From Bdellovibrionales bacterium (GTDB taxonomy: Bacteria > Bdellovibrionota > Bdellovibrionia > Bdellovibrionales > UBA1609), in the NCBI GenBank assembly GCA_019637855.1, contig JAHBUX010000001.1, positions 62,001 through 126,000 on the forward strand: a stretch of 64,000 bases of DNA, given 5' to 3'. This document shows positions 25,758 through 34,156 of this stretch, piece after piece. How positions within the stretch are numbered: position 1 is the first letter of the stretch; every line of letters begins with the position of its first letter. The notes beneath the pieces were generated by a model. That model was not told the DNA's origin. It was given only the letters and a program-made list of their open reading frames with translations, and did not search any database. A program made the translations under genes and the position numbers.

Positions 25758-28525
25758 TGCTGTTCACCGGCGCTTGTAGCCGTGGGCGTGCGAACGGGCT
25801 CAACCATGCCGGCGTATCTCACGCAGGCCTGGCGAAAACTCTCGGATTTTGTATCTTGATCTTTAGCGAAACGCGGATTTTGCGGATAGCAGCGACCGCA
25901 CAGACCATCTTTGATACGAGTCTTTCCTGTCGACGACTCAAGCTCAAGCTGAACCAGTTGCTGATCCTGACCAAGAATATAAGCAAATTGCTTGCCCACC
26001 GCATCTTTACCAAACGGAATATCGAGCAAGGGACCAAACTCTTGATTCCATTCGGCCAGCGTACGCGAACGATTCTTGGCTGGGTTGAGTTTGCTTTGAA
26101 TCTCAACCGTCTCGCCACCCGCATCGAAGTCCACGGTGATCGACGTCTCGCTAATCAAGCCATCCGAGCGCTTGGCCGCGCAGCTGAATTTGGTAGAACC
26201 CGAAGCTTTGGCTTCGAACTTCGTCAACGTATCCCAGTGCAATGCCCAGCAGGCATGCTCCATCCGGCCATGCGGATCCAAACCCTCATATGGTTTCGAA
26301 CCAATCGTGCTAGGGACCATTCGGCAGAGATGAGCCGGCTCCCATTCAGGAATACGTGGCTGCATAGAACTGTTGCCTGCCACCTCAGCCGCAATGCGCT
26401 CATAGTTCGCGCGAACAGCCGCAAGTACGGATGTCTTTGGATCCTTTAGGCCGGTGACCTTCTCGATCTCAGCCAAATCCTCTGCCGGCACATCGACCTT
26501 GAAGAGCATAGCGAGCAGAGAAGCCTCTACGCGGCTTTCTAAGGTTTTGTTCTTTCCAGCCTTTACCGCGGCATCTGCAAAGCGAGGCATCATAAGATCA
26601 GTTACATAGCCATCGACGGTGGGTACGACAGCGCGCGCGACATAGCGTTGAATGTCGTTCACACGCGAATTCCCCATCGTGTGCGTGCAAGTTTCTTTTT
26701 TCTCTGCTTCGAGCTTCGCACCAGTTGAATTGGTCTTACTGAATTTCTCAGTACACTCTCCCACCGTGTATTGAGCGGTCCAACGCTCAAGTGGAAAGGT
26801 GTTCACTTTACCGTCGGCGTGGATCTTGACCGAAGCTTGGAGGTCGGTAGAGGCAATGCGGCGCACGCGACGCTCTTCACGATAAGTCGTCTTGATGGGC
26901 ATACCCGAAGGAGCCATCTTACCCATCACTACACCGTCGGTGACAGAATTCTTAGTCGAGCGATCCATCTTCCATGAGACTAGATCGGTGCCGCCCACGT
27001 GCTTTTGGAAGTGAGTGCTTTTGTCGATTTCGCGACGCCACATCTTTTCCATATTGTTGCCGAGGTTACGTGTCATCGTGGCGATATTTTGCGAGGCTGC
27101 AAGCATGGCCGATGCCCGGGCCTCGGCCTGTTCTTGTACGGCACCCCAATCCACCTCTTGATCCACCACGATATAGCGCTCGGAATCGTCCGTACGCGAA
27201 TCCAGTTTGTTGCGCGTGAACTGCACTTCCATACGACAGCTCTTTGGATCGGAGAGCATCAAGACGGGATATTTTTCCTCCAAATTGCGCTTCATATGCA
27301 GGTCGAACTCAGCCTTGAGCGGAAGACCACGCTGAATGCGGTTCCAACTGTCTTCCTCAACAACCGAAGTCGCATCGATAAAGCAGGTGCGATAGTTCTT
27401 GGTTAAGCTCTGGTTCACCTTCGCACGTAACGCCTCCACTCGCTTGACGGCCGAGTCTTCAATATCGCGTGGAAGTTGGCGCAGAGTCATAAAGGCCGTG
27501 AGAGGATGCCCTTTGGACATCATGCTCTCCGCCTGAGCCACGAGGCGCGTGACCACCGGATTCGGCGGCACAGTGAACTTGTAGTTGCGGATCAAATAGG
27601 CGCGCAAAAATTCTGAGAAATCCACTGGCTGATTGGTCAATGTGCTGGCTACGGTGTCGTAATCGTTATCCTTCGAGGTGAAGAGACGCTTGAACTTTTC
27701 CGACTCGAAAGCGCCGAGACTCAAGAATAGATCACGAGCCTCTTTGTCGGTAACTTTGGCAAAATCACCTTTCTTGCGGCGTGCAGCCGAGAGATTATCG
27801 ACGAACTCCTCAAGCTCAAGGTTGCCGGAATACAGGCGCTTACGCAGTAGGTAGCCTTTTTCGGGATTAAAGATCAGCGAGCCCACATTCACATTCAAAG
27901 GCTCCTTGAGCATCGGATAGGCTTGATCAAAGACACAGAAGTAACATACCCAAGTCGCCATCTGGTCGAAAGAGCCACCTCGACCATCGGTTTCAAAGCC
28001 TTTCTCGAAACGTACGTCATCAAAACGCACGCCCGCGAAAAACTCACGTGAAGCATTGGACCACCACTTAGTGTTAACGAAAGTCATTTTTGAGAAACGT
28101 GCTGAGCCACTACCACCCGCCCTAACCATCGCCTGGATGGGTTCACGTTTCTCTTTGAAAAAGTCTTCTTCAACCAGAATGGTTTCGATGCCGGAACCTT
28201 CGTACACGATCGGGCGCTCATCACGCTCGTGAGCGGATTGGCTGAACTCGAACTTATCCTGAAACTGCTTGCCGCCCATAGTGGAATAAACTTTGGGAAT
28301 TAGGTGAAAACCTTTCGAAAGCTTAACTATATCGCCGCCTTTGAGGCCTTTCAGTCCGCGAAGCGCGCCTTGATAAATCGTTTTTCCACCGCGAATATGA
28401 GTGATCGTGCCCTCAGGCAGAGACTTCATCGCTAAAATCTTTTTGGTATCGAACGCGGGATAGGCTTCTACCTGAGCTTGAGCCTGGGCAGAAAAGAGGA
28501 AGACAAGCGTGAATATCAGTTTCAT
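25754..28525 (-). CDS. Large exported protein of unknown function, paralog of its upstream neighbour
   Basis: A 923-residue protein with a signal peptide (KLIFTLVFLFSAQAQAQVEA). Residues about 20-240 form a domain shared with the next gene upstream: GTITHIRGGKTIYQG, GDIVKLSKGFHLIPK, GIETILVEEDFFKEKREP and a repetitive beta-strand part that could be a short right-handed helix. The remaining 680 residues are helical and mixed, with no recognised domain; two Cys pairs (CYFC and CGRC) occur. No membrane anchor is seen, so it is periplasmic or secreted. It forms an operon with the genes on either side. Confidence 0.7.
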   Translation of the reverse strand: MKLIFTLVFLFSAQAQAQVEAYPAFDTKKILAMKSLPEGTITHIRGGKTIYQGALRGLKGLKGGDIVKLSKGFHLIPKVYSTMGGKQFQDKFEFSQSAHERDERPIVYEGSGIETILVEEDFFKEKREPIQAMVRAGGSGSARFSKMTFVNTKWWSNASREFFAGVRFDDVRFEKGFETDGRGGSFDQMATWVCYFCVFDQAYPMLKEPLNVNVGSLIFNPEKGYLLRKRLYSGNLELEEFVDNLSAARRKKGDFAKVTDKEARDLFLSLGAFESEKFKRLFTSKDNDYDTVASTLTNQPVDFSEFLRAYLIRNYKFTVPPNPVVTRLVAQAESMMSKGHPLTAFMTLRQLPRDIEDSAVKRVEALRAKVNQSLTKNYRTCFIDATSVVEEDSWNRIQRGLPLKAEFDLHMKRNLEEKYPVLMLSDPKSCRMEVQFTRNKLDSRTDDSERYIVVDQEVDWGAVQEQAEARASAMLAASQNIATMTRNLGNNMEKMWRREIDKSTHFQKHVGGTDLVSWKMDRSTKNSVTDGVVMGKMAPSGMPIKTTYREERRVRRIASTDLQASVKIHADGKVNTFPLERWTAQYTVGECTEKFSKTNSTGAKLEAEKKETCTHTMGNSRVNDIQRYVARAVVPTVDGYVTDLMMPRFADAAVKAGKNKTLESRVEASLLAMLFKVDVPAEDLAEIEKVTGLKDPKTSVLAAVRANYERIAAEVAGNSSMQPRIPEWEPAHLCRMVPSTIGSKPYEGLDPHGRMEHACWALHWDTLTKFEAKASGSTKFSCAAKRSDGLISETSITVDFDAGGETVEIQSKLNPAKNRSRTLAEWNQEFGPLLDIPFGKDAVGKQFAYILGQDQQLVQLELESSTGKTRIKDGLCGRCYPQNPRFAKDQDTKSESFRQACVRYAGMVEPVRTPTATSAGEQQ

Positions 28526-28534
28526 AGCGGCTCC

Positions 28535-29548
28535 TTAGAGTTGATCCGTATTCAGGGTTTCAAGGTAGCGGTCCATCGCTTCGGTCAAAAGTCTCTTTGA
28601 ACGTTCAACGGAACCGCGATCGGCGGTGGACTCCACAAACTTCAGATGTTTCGCGAAAAAATCGTCCGGATGTGACGCCTTCGCTTCACGCTGAGCTGCT
28701 TTGATCTGTTTAGGGAGTTTGGCCGGGATCAAAAGGTTTTTTGTCTTTTCTTTGGCTAAATCTGTGACAAGGGCCTTTAACTTCGGCTGATCTTCGACGA
28801 GTGCGTCGACGGCCTGAAACCGCTTTGCCGTCGGATCCCATTCCATCGAGCCGATCTCAAGGAAGCCGCCGCGCACATTGGTAGGCTGATCCTTGATCGC
28901 CCGAGGTTGACTGAAAAGGCTGAACATACTGGTATGGCAAGGTTGAATGCAGTTGCGCTCATTCTCAGGAACGGGGTCTATCTTAAGAGTGCCGTCAAAA
29001 AGAACATTCTCGAATACCGTGTAGTTTGTGAAGTGTTGGTACTCTGCGATCCAAGCGTTCACGATAACCAAGTTTTTCAAGTGCACGCCTTGAAATTTAA
29101 CACTTAAATAGTCGGGTTCACCTTTGCGCTTAAGAAACGAATCTTCGACCAGAATCGTCTCTTTGCCTTCGCCTTTGATCGTTATGACACCTTCATAAGG
29201 GCCGAAGCAGACCGCCTTGGATTTCTTCGGCGGTAGAAAAAAGTAGTCGAATACATGCAGCCCCTTGCTGAGCAACACAACATCGCCGACCTTCAATTGG
29301 TCGTCCCCGCGTTCGCAAACTTTATTGAGTGAGGGGAATACCTTTTTTTCCGTTCCGCGCACACGAGTCACCGTGCCCATCACCGGATTATTGAAATGGT
29401 TTTCAGCCTTGAAGGCCGTGTAAACCGCGCCTGGCACGCCCTCTGTCTTCGGACGATTGTCGTCGGCAGAAGCGACGGAGGAGAGAATGAATACGGCCAA
29501 CACCGGTGCAAGCGAGCGCAAGATAAACCTCCACGAGATTTTTCCCAT
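28535..29548 (-). CDS. Exported protein of unknown function, short paralog
   Basis: A 337-residue exported protein (signal FILRSLAPVLAVFILSSVASA). Its residues about 30-240 align in order with the N-terminal domain of the next gene: GTVTRVRGTEKKVF, GDVVLLSKGLHVFDYF, GKETILVEDSFLKRKGEP, a run of strands with LKNLVIVNAW and YTVFENVLF, and GGFLEIGSMEWDP. It lacks the long C-terminal part of the paralog. Tandem duplication followed by divergence is the simple explanation. The motifs suggest a periplasmic structural or envelope role; function is unknown. It is 9 bp from the next gene in the same direction. Confidence 0.7.
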   Translation of the reverse strand: MGKISWRFILRSLAPVLAVFILSSVASADDNRPKTEGVPGAVYTAFKAENHFNNPVMGTVTRVRGTEKKVFPSLNKVCERGDDQLKVGDVVLLSKGLHVFDYFFLPPKKSKAVCFGPYEGVITIKGEGKETILVEDSFLKRKGEPDYLSVKFQGVHLKNLVIVNAWIAEYQHFTNYTVFENVLFDGTLKIDPVPENERNCIQPCHTSMFSLFSQPRAIKDQPTNVRGGFLEIGSMEWDPTAKRFQAVDALVEDQPKLKALVTDLAKEKTKNLLIPAKLPKQIKAAQREAKASHPDDFFAKHLKFVESTADRGSVERSKRLLTEAMDRYLETLNTDQL

Positions 29549-29591
29549 ATTTTTTCATCAATATAAGATTCTGGCAAACCAGACACCCGAC

Positions 29592-30170
29592 CTAAGGGTC
29601 GCTGAGTCCTTTGCCTTTCATTATGCGTGGAATGCACTTCTTTATGCGCGCCTGTCGAGTGGTCGACTGTTTGGCGCTGGAAAAGTGGAGAACATAGGCT
29701 CTCTGACGGCCGGGCGTTAGCGAGCGGAAAGCCTTATTCAGATTAGGCTTAGCGCTAAACATCTTCTTTAGCTCCGTCGGAACGGCTTGGGGAGTTTTCT
29801 TGAACTTTACTTTCTGTCCCGACTTCTCGATCGCGATGGCCTCTTGTAAGTAGGCTTTAATGGTAGGCGCAAGTCTGACGATCTCTTGCATAGAGCGGAA
29901 TTCGAATCGACGTCCGGCCTGAGAGTTCGGCCCATTATTCACCAATACGCCTTTTGCATCTCTAAGCAATGTCCCTTTAAAAAACATCATTCCTAAATAG
30001 GATTTGAAAGGTTGAATGATAGCCACATTGCTGCCTTGGTAACTGTAGCAGGGCTGATTCCACTTCAGGCTCTCTTCTAACTTTGTATTGCGAATGACCG
30101 CACGAAGCTTGGCGATCTCTTTTTGCCATCGTTTAGACTGTCTCACAAACCTATCAACATCTTTGCTCAT
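29592..30170 (-). CDS. YdeI/OmdA family protein with DUF1801 domain
   Basis: A 192-residue cytoplasmic protein. Its N-terminal domain fits DUF1801 (ESLKWNQPCYSYQGSNVAIIQPFKSYLGMMFFKG) and the C-terminal domain fits the bacteriocin-protection YdeI/OmpD-associated family (PTELKKMFSAKPNLNKAFRSLTPGRQRAYVLHFSSAKQSTTRQARIKKCIPRI). The role of these proteins is poorly known; some are linked to envelope stress. Its ATG overlaps the stop of the upstream secreted-protein gene by 4 bp. Confidence 0.9.
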   Translation of the reverse strand: MSKDVDRFVRQSKRWQKEIAKLRAVIRNTKLEESLKWNQPCYSYQGSNVAIIQPFKSYLGMMFFKGTLLRDAKGVLVNNGPNSQAGRRFEFRSMQEIVRLAPTIKAYLQEAIAIEKSGQKVKFKKTPQAVPTELKKMFSAKPNLNKAFRSLTPGRQRAYVLHFSSAKQSTTRQARIKKCIPRIMKGKGLSDP

Positions 30171-31438
30171 GGTGCTTTTACCTTATCCAATCCCCATTTT
30201 TGGCAAATGGAATAGATGATCGTCGAGTTCACGATGGAAGCGCAGTCGTCGATACTGACTTCCGTCAGCATCACTTTTTTTCGGCCTTCGATGCGATAGG
30301 TTACCAAGATGTTCGGCTCGATTTTGTTGAAAAAGAAGTAGCCGCTGCCGTCCATAAACCTTTTCAGATCTGGGTGCTTGGAATTGATCAGTACAGCTTT
30401 GCCTAAAAGATGATCCATGTCGGCTAGCGACTTGGCGGTGATGCGACGCTTTCGCAACAAATAATCAATCTGAATGATCTTTTCACTCTTACGATTGGCC
30501 CACACGTCGAGCCCCATCAACATGTTGGAGTCATCCTTCGAATTGCAACCGAGGCTGGTTTTATCGAGGACCGGGCGCGGCTCGTAAAGATCTCGAAATC
30601 CGCGCAGCGTGGGCTCCCAGGTCGGTGGACAATATCCCGGGCCCTCATTCTTACCCTTGGCCTCCTCCGGGATAGGATCGCCAATCTTGAGCTTAGAGAG
30701 TTTGTACAACGCTTCCGGATTGAGCTGCGCCTCGATTTCAGCGGTGGTGGGCGTGGGGAACGGACCTTTCTTTTTGTATGCCGGCGAGTCGGCATATTTC
30801 TCAGCTTTGCCGAGCACCACTGAACAGTTGCCTGCCCAGTCACTAAACATAGTTTCAGGTTTAATCCAATCGCCGGTGCACGCTCGTACCGTTACGTTTG
30901 TGAGAATGAAACCGCCTTTTGCAGGTTTAAAAAAGAGGTTGGCAAAATGATTGTCGTCAATCTGGATCGAAGCATAGAAGTCGCGGCCCGGTCCCACTTC
31001 ATCATCAGAACCGTCATAGAGAGGTTCGGTGAATTTGTATTTGATCTTCTCCGCGATGTCCTTCGCACTCTTGTAGATAAGACCGCTCTTCATCTCCAAC
31101 GCGACGGTGGAAACACGCGGTCCAGTCGCACTGAATGCGAGCATCGAGTATGTTTTAACCGGAGACTTAGAATCCGCTACGCTGCACTTAAACGCCTGCA
31201 CATGGGACGTCGGATCGTATTTAGTTGCCTGTGGCTTAAGGATTTCACTTTTCGCGCAGTGAGCGCTCTCGTCGCCATTGCGTGTCTCAGGTGGAAGAAG
31301 ATCTCCGACGCGAAACGGAGTCGCCTCATACAGCGCTTTGAAATCGATTTCAGGATTTTCACTGGCGCTCGTAGACACAGCGAGTGCGAGTAATAGCGAC
31401 AAAACGGTCATTGAGCTCTTCACAAGAAAACTCCTCAC
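30167..31438 (-). CDS. Exported protein with two repeated domains, unknown function
   Basis: A 423-residue protein with a signal peptide (SSMTVLSLLLALAVSTSASE) and an internal duplication. The first half opens with DFKALYEATPFRVGDLLPPE and closes with a disulfide-like ACTGDW/GNCSVV region; the second opens with NPEALYKLSKLKIGDPIPEE and closes with IDDCASIVNSTIIYSICQKWG. Both halves share a beta-rich centre and paired cysteines. Periplasmic or secreted; family not recognised. It leads the minus-strand group with the YdeI-like gene and diverges from bacteriohemerythrin. Confidence 0.72.
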   Translation of the reverse strand: MRSFLVKSSMTVLSLLLALAVSTSASENPEIDFKALYEATPFRVGDLLPPETRNGDESAHCAKSEILKPQATKYDPTSHVQAFKCSVADSKSPVKTYSMLAFSATGPRVSTVALEMKSGLIYKSAKDIAEKIKYKFTEPLYDGSDDEVGPGRDFYASIQIDDNHFANLFFKPAKGGFILTNVTVRACTGDWIKPETMFSDWAGNCSVVLGKAEKYADSPAYKKKGPFPTPTTAEIEAQLNPEALYKLSKLKIGDPIPEEAKGKNEGPGYCPPTWEPTLRGFRDLYEPRPVLDKTSLGCNSKDDSNMLMGLDVWANRKSEKIIQIDYLLRKRRITAKSLADMDHLLGKAVLINSKHPDLKRFMDGSGYFFFNKIEPNILVTYRIEGRKKVMLTEVSIDDCASIVNSTIIYSICQKWGLDKVKAP

Positions 31439-31447
31439 AATCGATCG

Positions 31448-31468
31448 ACTAAAAGATCGGCTTTTAGT
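31448..31468. repeat. Inverted repeat upstream of a secreted-protein gene
   Basis: A perfect 8-bp inverted repeat (ACTAAAAG, loop ATCGG, CTTTTAGT) lies 10 bp before the minus-strand start codon at 31438. No T-run follows it as a terminator would require; it could be an operator or part of the leader. Confidence 0.45.
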
Positions 31469-31568
31469 TTGAATAGTGAGCTTGCACGGGTCAATTGGCC
31501 GTAGGTCGGTGTGAATACGTGAAACTGCTTAACATGTCATCAAAATCAATCTCAGTTTTCGGGACGTC

Positions 31569-31590
31569 CGTCGTGAATTTCTTCACGACG
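31569..31590 (+). promoter_or_regulatory. Hairpin in the bacteriohemerythrin leader region
   Basis: A perfect 9-bp inverted repeat (CGTCGTGAA, 4-nt loop TTTC, TTCACGACG) ends 50 bp before the hemerythrin start codon. The palindromic GTGAA/TTCAC core is the kind of site a dimeric regulator recognises, and it could also fold in RNA. No binding family can be named with confidence. Confidence 0.45.
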
Positions 31591-31639
31591 TGACATCTGA
31601 TTCCGTAGTTTTTTACGATGGATATAACGGAGTTTTGGA

Positions 31640-32065
31640 ATGCAGAAAATCGAATGGTCAGATGAAGTTTACGGTCTCGGAATCAAAAGAATCGACGATC
31701 AACACAAACAGCTGCTCAATCTTATCAATGCTTTGTCACAGATTGGGCAGAGCGATAAGCCTGTAGATCCAGAGTTTGTTAAAAAAGTTGTAAACACACT
31801 CGTCGACTACACTAAGAACCATTTTGCTGACGAAGAAAAACTCCTCAAGCGTCTTCACTACCCGGACTATCCCAACCATAGTCTGGCCCACCGCCGCTTC
31901 ATTTCTCAGGTCGAAGAGTTCCGCGATGCTTTCCAGAATTCGCCTGACTCAAAGGTACTGACAAACAAAATCGCTACGTTCTTGAGCGATTGGTTAACCC
32001 GTCACATCTTGGTCGAAGACAAAGAGTATGTGAAATACATGTTCTCAGGCAGCGGCCCTATTTAA
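31640..32065 (+). CDS. Bacteriohemerythrin
   Basis: A 141-residue four-helix diiron oxygen-binding protein. Iron ligands are visible in order: His23 region RIDDQHKQLLNLIN, HFADEEKLLKRLHYPDYPNHSLAHRRF, and the C-terminal LTRHILVEDKEYVKYM. Such proteins bind oxygen reversibly in the cytoplasm and serve oxygen storage or aerotaxis. GATATAACGGAG precedes the ATG. It is monocistronic with a hairpin in its upstream region and is followed by a convergent lipoprotein gene. Confidence 0.96.
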   Translation: MQKIEWSDEVYGLGIKRIDDQHKQLLNLINALSQIGQSDKPVDPEFVKKVVNTLVDYTKNHFADEEKLLKRLHYPDYPNHSLAHRRFISQVEEFRDAFQNSPDSKVLTNKIATFLSDWLTRHILVEDKEYVKYMFSGSGPI

Positions 32066-32100
32066 AGTTCACCGCGTACCACCGTCACAAATTGTCTCTG

Positions 32101-34140
32101 CTAACAGCCGTTTGCATCGGCATTCAGAGAGTAACTAGTGCTCGTGGTCGTCGTTTGATTGTTGTATTGGATGACGAGGTCATCCGAGCCATTGGTGTTA
32201 AAGTCAGCTTCGACATCCACTGTGCAGCTGTCCCCAGGCGCGAGAACTCCCGGACCGCCGTTGGCGACCGTACAGTTGTCGGCGGAAATACTCATCAGAC
32301 CGCCGCTCATTGAAACGTCGGTGACTTCTGCATCGGCAGTCCCCGTACTTGAAATAGTATAGGTCTTCGATTGACTCGTGCAGGACGTATCGCCGACGTA
32401 ATGAGGTCCTGAAATCGTAATGGCGCCCGTGCCGTTGATCTTCGTGTAGGTCACTGCGGTCGTGCTACCTGTTCCAACATTGCCGGCCGCATCTGTAACC
32501 GTCGTTGGATCGACGGTTACAGTGAGCGTTTGTCCGAGCGTGCAAACTGCGCCGCTTATGGCGGCTGTGGCGACCGTGTCGCTGGCGCTCATATTGACAC
32601 CGGTAACGCTGGGAAGAGTTGAGCAAGTGCCACTGACGACAAATTTGGACGTAGCGAGGGTCGTCATCGCTTCGCTGAACGTTGCAATCACAGATGCGGG
32701 CATGGTCACTCGGTTAGCCGAGTTCGGCGTCAGACTTGAAAGTGTGGGGCCTGTATTATCGACCGTGATCACCGCGCTATCGGCGGAGGCGCTCGATGCG
32801 TTACCCAAGGAATTCGTGGCTGTTCCCGCATTCACTCTGACCCGAATAGTTCCACTGCCCGTGCAACTTGCAATCGTCAATGTCGCGCCTGCAGGAGAAA
32901 CACCTGAAACGCTGACTGTGCAACTGACTCCGACCTCAGTTTTTGTGATGCCCGCGTTGGTCAAAGTTGTCGCAACTGCACCGTTGTAGGTGAGATCTAC
33001 CGTCGACGTACCTGAGGAGTTAATGAGCGTGGATGAAGGCGCTGCAAGTGTCGCGGTCGGTCCTGCGGTGCTGATCGTGTACGTTCGGGTCTGACTGCCA
33101 CCCGTTCCCGCGTTGCCGGCCAGGTCCGTTGCATCCGCCGGATTCAGTGTCACTGTCACCGTCTGGCTCTCCGCACAGGTGCCGCCGGTGAGCGCCGCCG
33201 TCGCAACTGTGTCGCTAGCACTCATCGTGACTCCACTCACTGTCGGCCGAGGACTGCAGGTACCTCCGATAGTGAAGTTCGAAGGCACAAGTGAGTTCAC
33301 CGCTTCGCTAAAGGTGGCCACCACCTCCGACGGAATCGCAACCATCGTGCTATTGGCGGGAGTCAAAGTCTGCAGCGTTGGTGCAGTGTTGTCGATGGTG
33401 ATGGCAGCACTCACTGGGGATGCTGTCGAAAGATTTCCGGAGGCATCTGCAGCTGTACCGGCGTTCACAGAAACCGTGATAGTTCCGTTCCCTGTACATC
33501 CACTCACCGTAAGTGTGGCGCCCGCGGCGGAAGCCCCCGTTACGTTAACCGTACAGCTGACTCCGGTTTCGTTTTTGCTGACACCGGCGTTGGTGAGACT
33601 AGTCGTGGTCGCGCCAGTATAGGTGAGAGCGATCGTGGACGATGCGGAACTTTTCATCCTCGTCAGTGAAGGTGTGGCAAGGGTCGCCACGGGTCCAAGC
33701 GCGATCATGGTGTAAGTGCGCGAAAGCGCGGAGCCTGCACCTACGTTCCCGCTTAGACTTGTGATTGAGGCGGGGGTTACCGTTACCGTGAAGGTTTCGT
33801 TGTTGAGGCACACAGCACCTGTGAGTGATGCCGACGCCGTGGTTTTCTCCGTGTTCATCGCAACCGAGCTGACTGTCGGCAAGTTCGCACAGGTGCCACT
33901 GATGACGAATTTCTCTGGAGCCAAATCCACAACAGCCTCACTAAAAGTAGCTACAACTGTCGTCGGAAGTATCGTCAAGGCCTGCGACACTGGCGTCATA
34001 TTAATCAGGCTAAGATTGATTTTTCCGATGAGGCCCGGACATGCGGTAGGCACCGTTTTGCAACGGTCGAGGCGCTCGACCGAGCAGGAGGTGAGGCTTA
34101 TTAGAAATGTCGCACCCAAAAGAGAAAACCATTTTGTCAT
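32101..34140 (-). CDS. Surface lipoprotein with tandem bacterial Ig-like repeats
   Basis: A 679-residue Thr/Ser/Ala-rich lipoprotein; the signal MTKWFSLLGATFLISLTSC places the lipidated Cys near residue 19. Two alternating modules follow. Module A (ATFSEAV..., GTC..PTV, TVTV.PA...D.AGN.G) resembles SbsA/Big_5 Ig-like domains and occurs three times; module B (LTNAG..K.E.GVSCTV, ...N.GTATN..GN) occurs twice. The A+B unit is about 630 bp, so the DNA is repetitive. A different C-terminal domain has three cysteines. The start at 34140 is preferred because GGAGAC lies just upstream and it leaves a normal lipobox. It follows the OmpA-like gene by 16 bp. Confidence 0.85.
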   Translation of the reverse strand: MTKWFSLLGATFLISLTSCSVERLDRCKTVPTACPGLIGKINLSLINMTPVSQALTILPTTVVATFSEAVVDLAPEKFVISGTCANLPTVSSVAMNTEKTTASASLTGAVCLNNETFTVTVTPASITSLSGNVGAGSALSRTYTMIALGPVATLATPSLTRMKSSASSTIALTYTGATTTSLTNAGVSKNETGVSCTVNVTGASAAGATLTVSGCTGNGTITVSVNAGTAADASGNLSTASPVSAAITIDNTAPTLQTLTPANSTMVAIPSEVVATFSEAVNSLVPSNFTIGGTCSPRPTVSGVTMSASDTVATAALTGGTCAESQTVTVTLNPADATDLAGNAGTGGSQTRTYTISTAGPTATLAAPSSTLINSSGTSTVDLTYNGAVATTLTNAGITKTEVGVSCTVSVSGVSPAGATLTIASCTGSGTIRVRVNAGTATNSLGNASSASADSAVITVDNTGPTLSSLTPNSANRVTMPASVIATFSEAMTTLATSKFVVSGTCSTLPSVTGVNMSASDTVATAAISGAVCTLGQTLTVTVDPTTVTDAAGNVGTGSTTAVTYTKINGTGAITISGPHYVGDTSCTSQSKTYTISSTGTADAEVTDVSMSGGLMSISADNCTVANGGPGVLAPGDSCTVDVEADFNTNGSDDLVIQYNNQTTTTSTSYSLNADANGC

Positions 34141-34156
34141 CTTCTTGTCTCCAGAA

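Noticed and set aside
32462..33622. Two long plus-strand open frames (32462-32989 and 33113-33622) opposite the Ig-repeat lipoprotein
   Set aside because: They are Val/Ala/Thr-rich mirror readings of the repeat modules with no start signal; the minus-strand lipoprotein explains the DNA.
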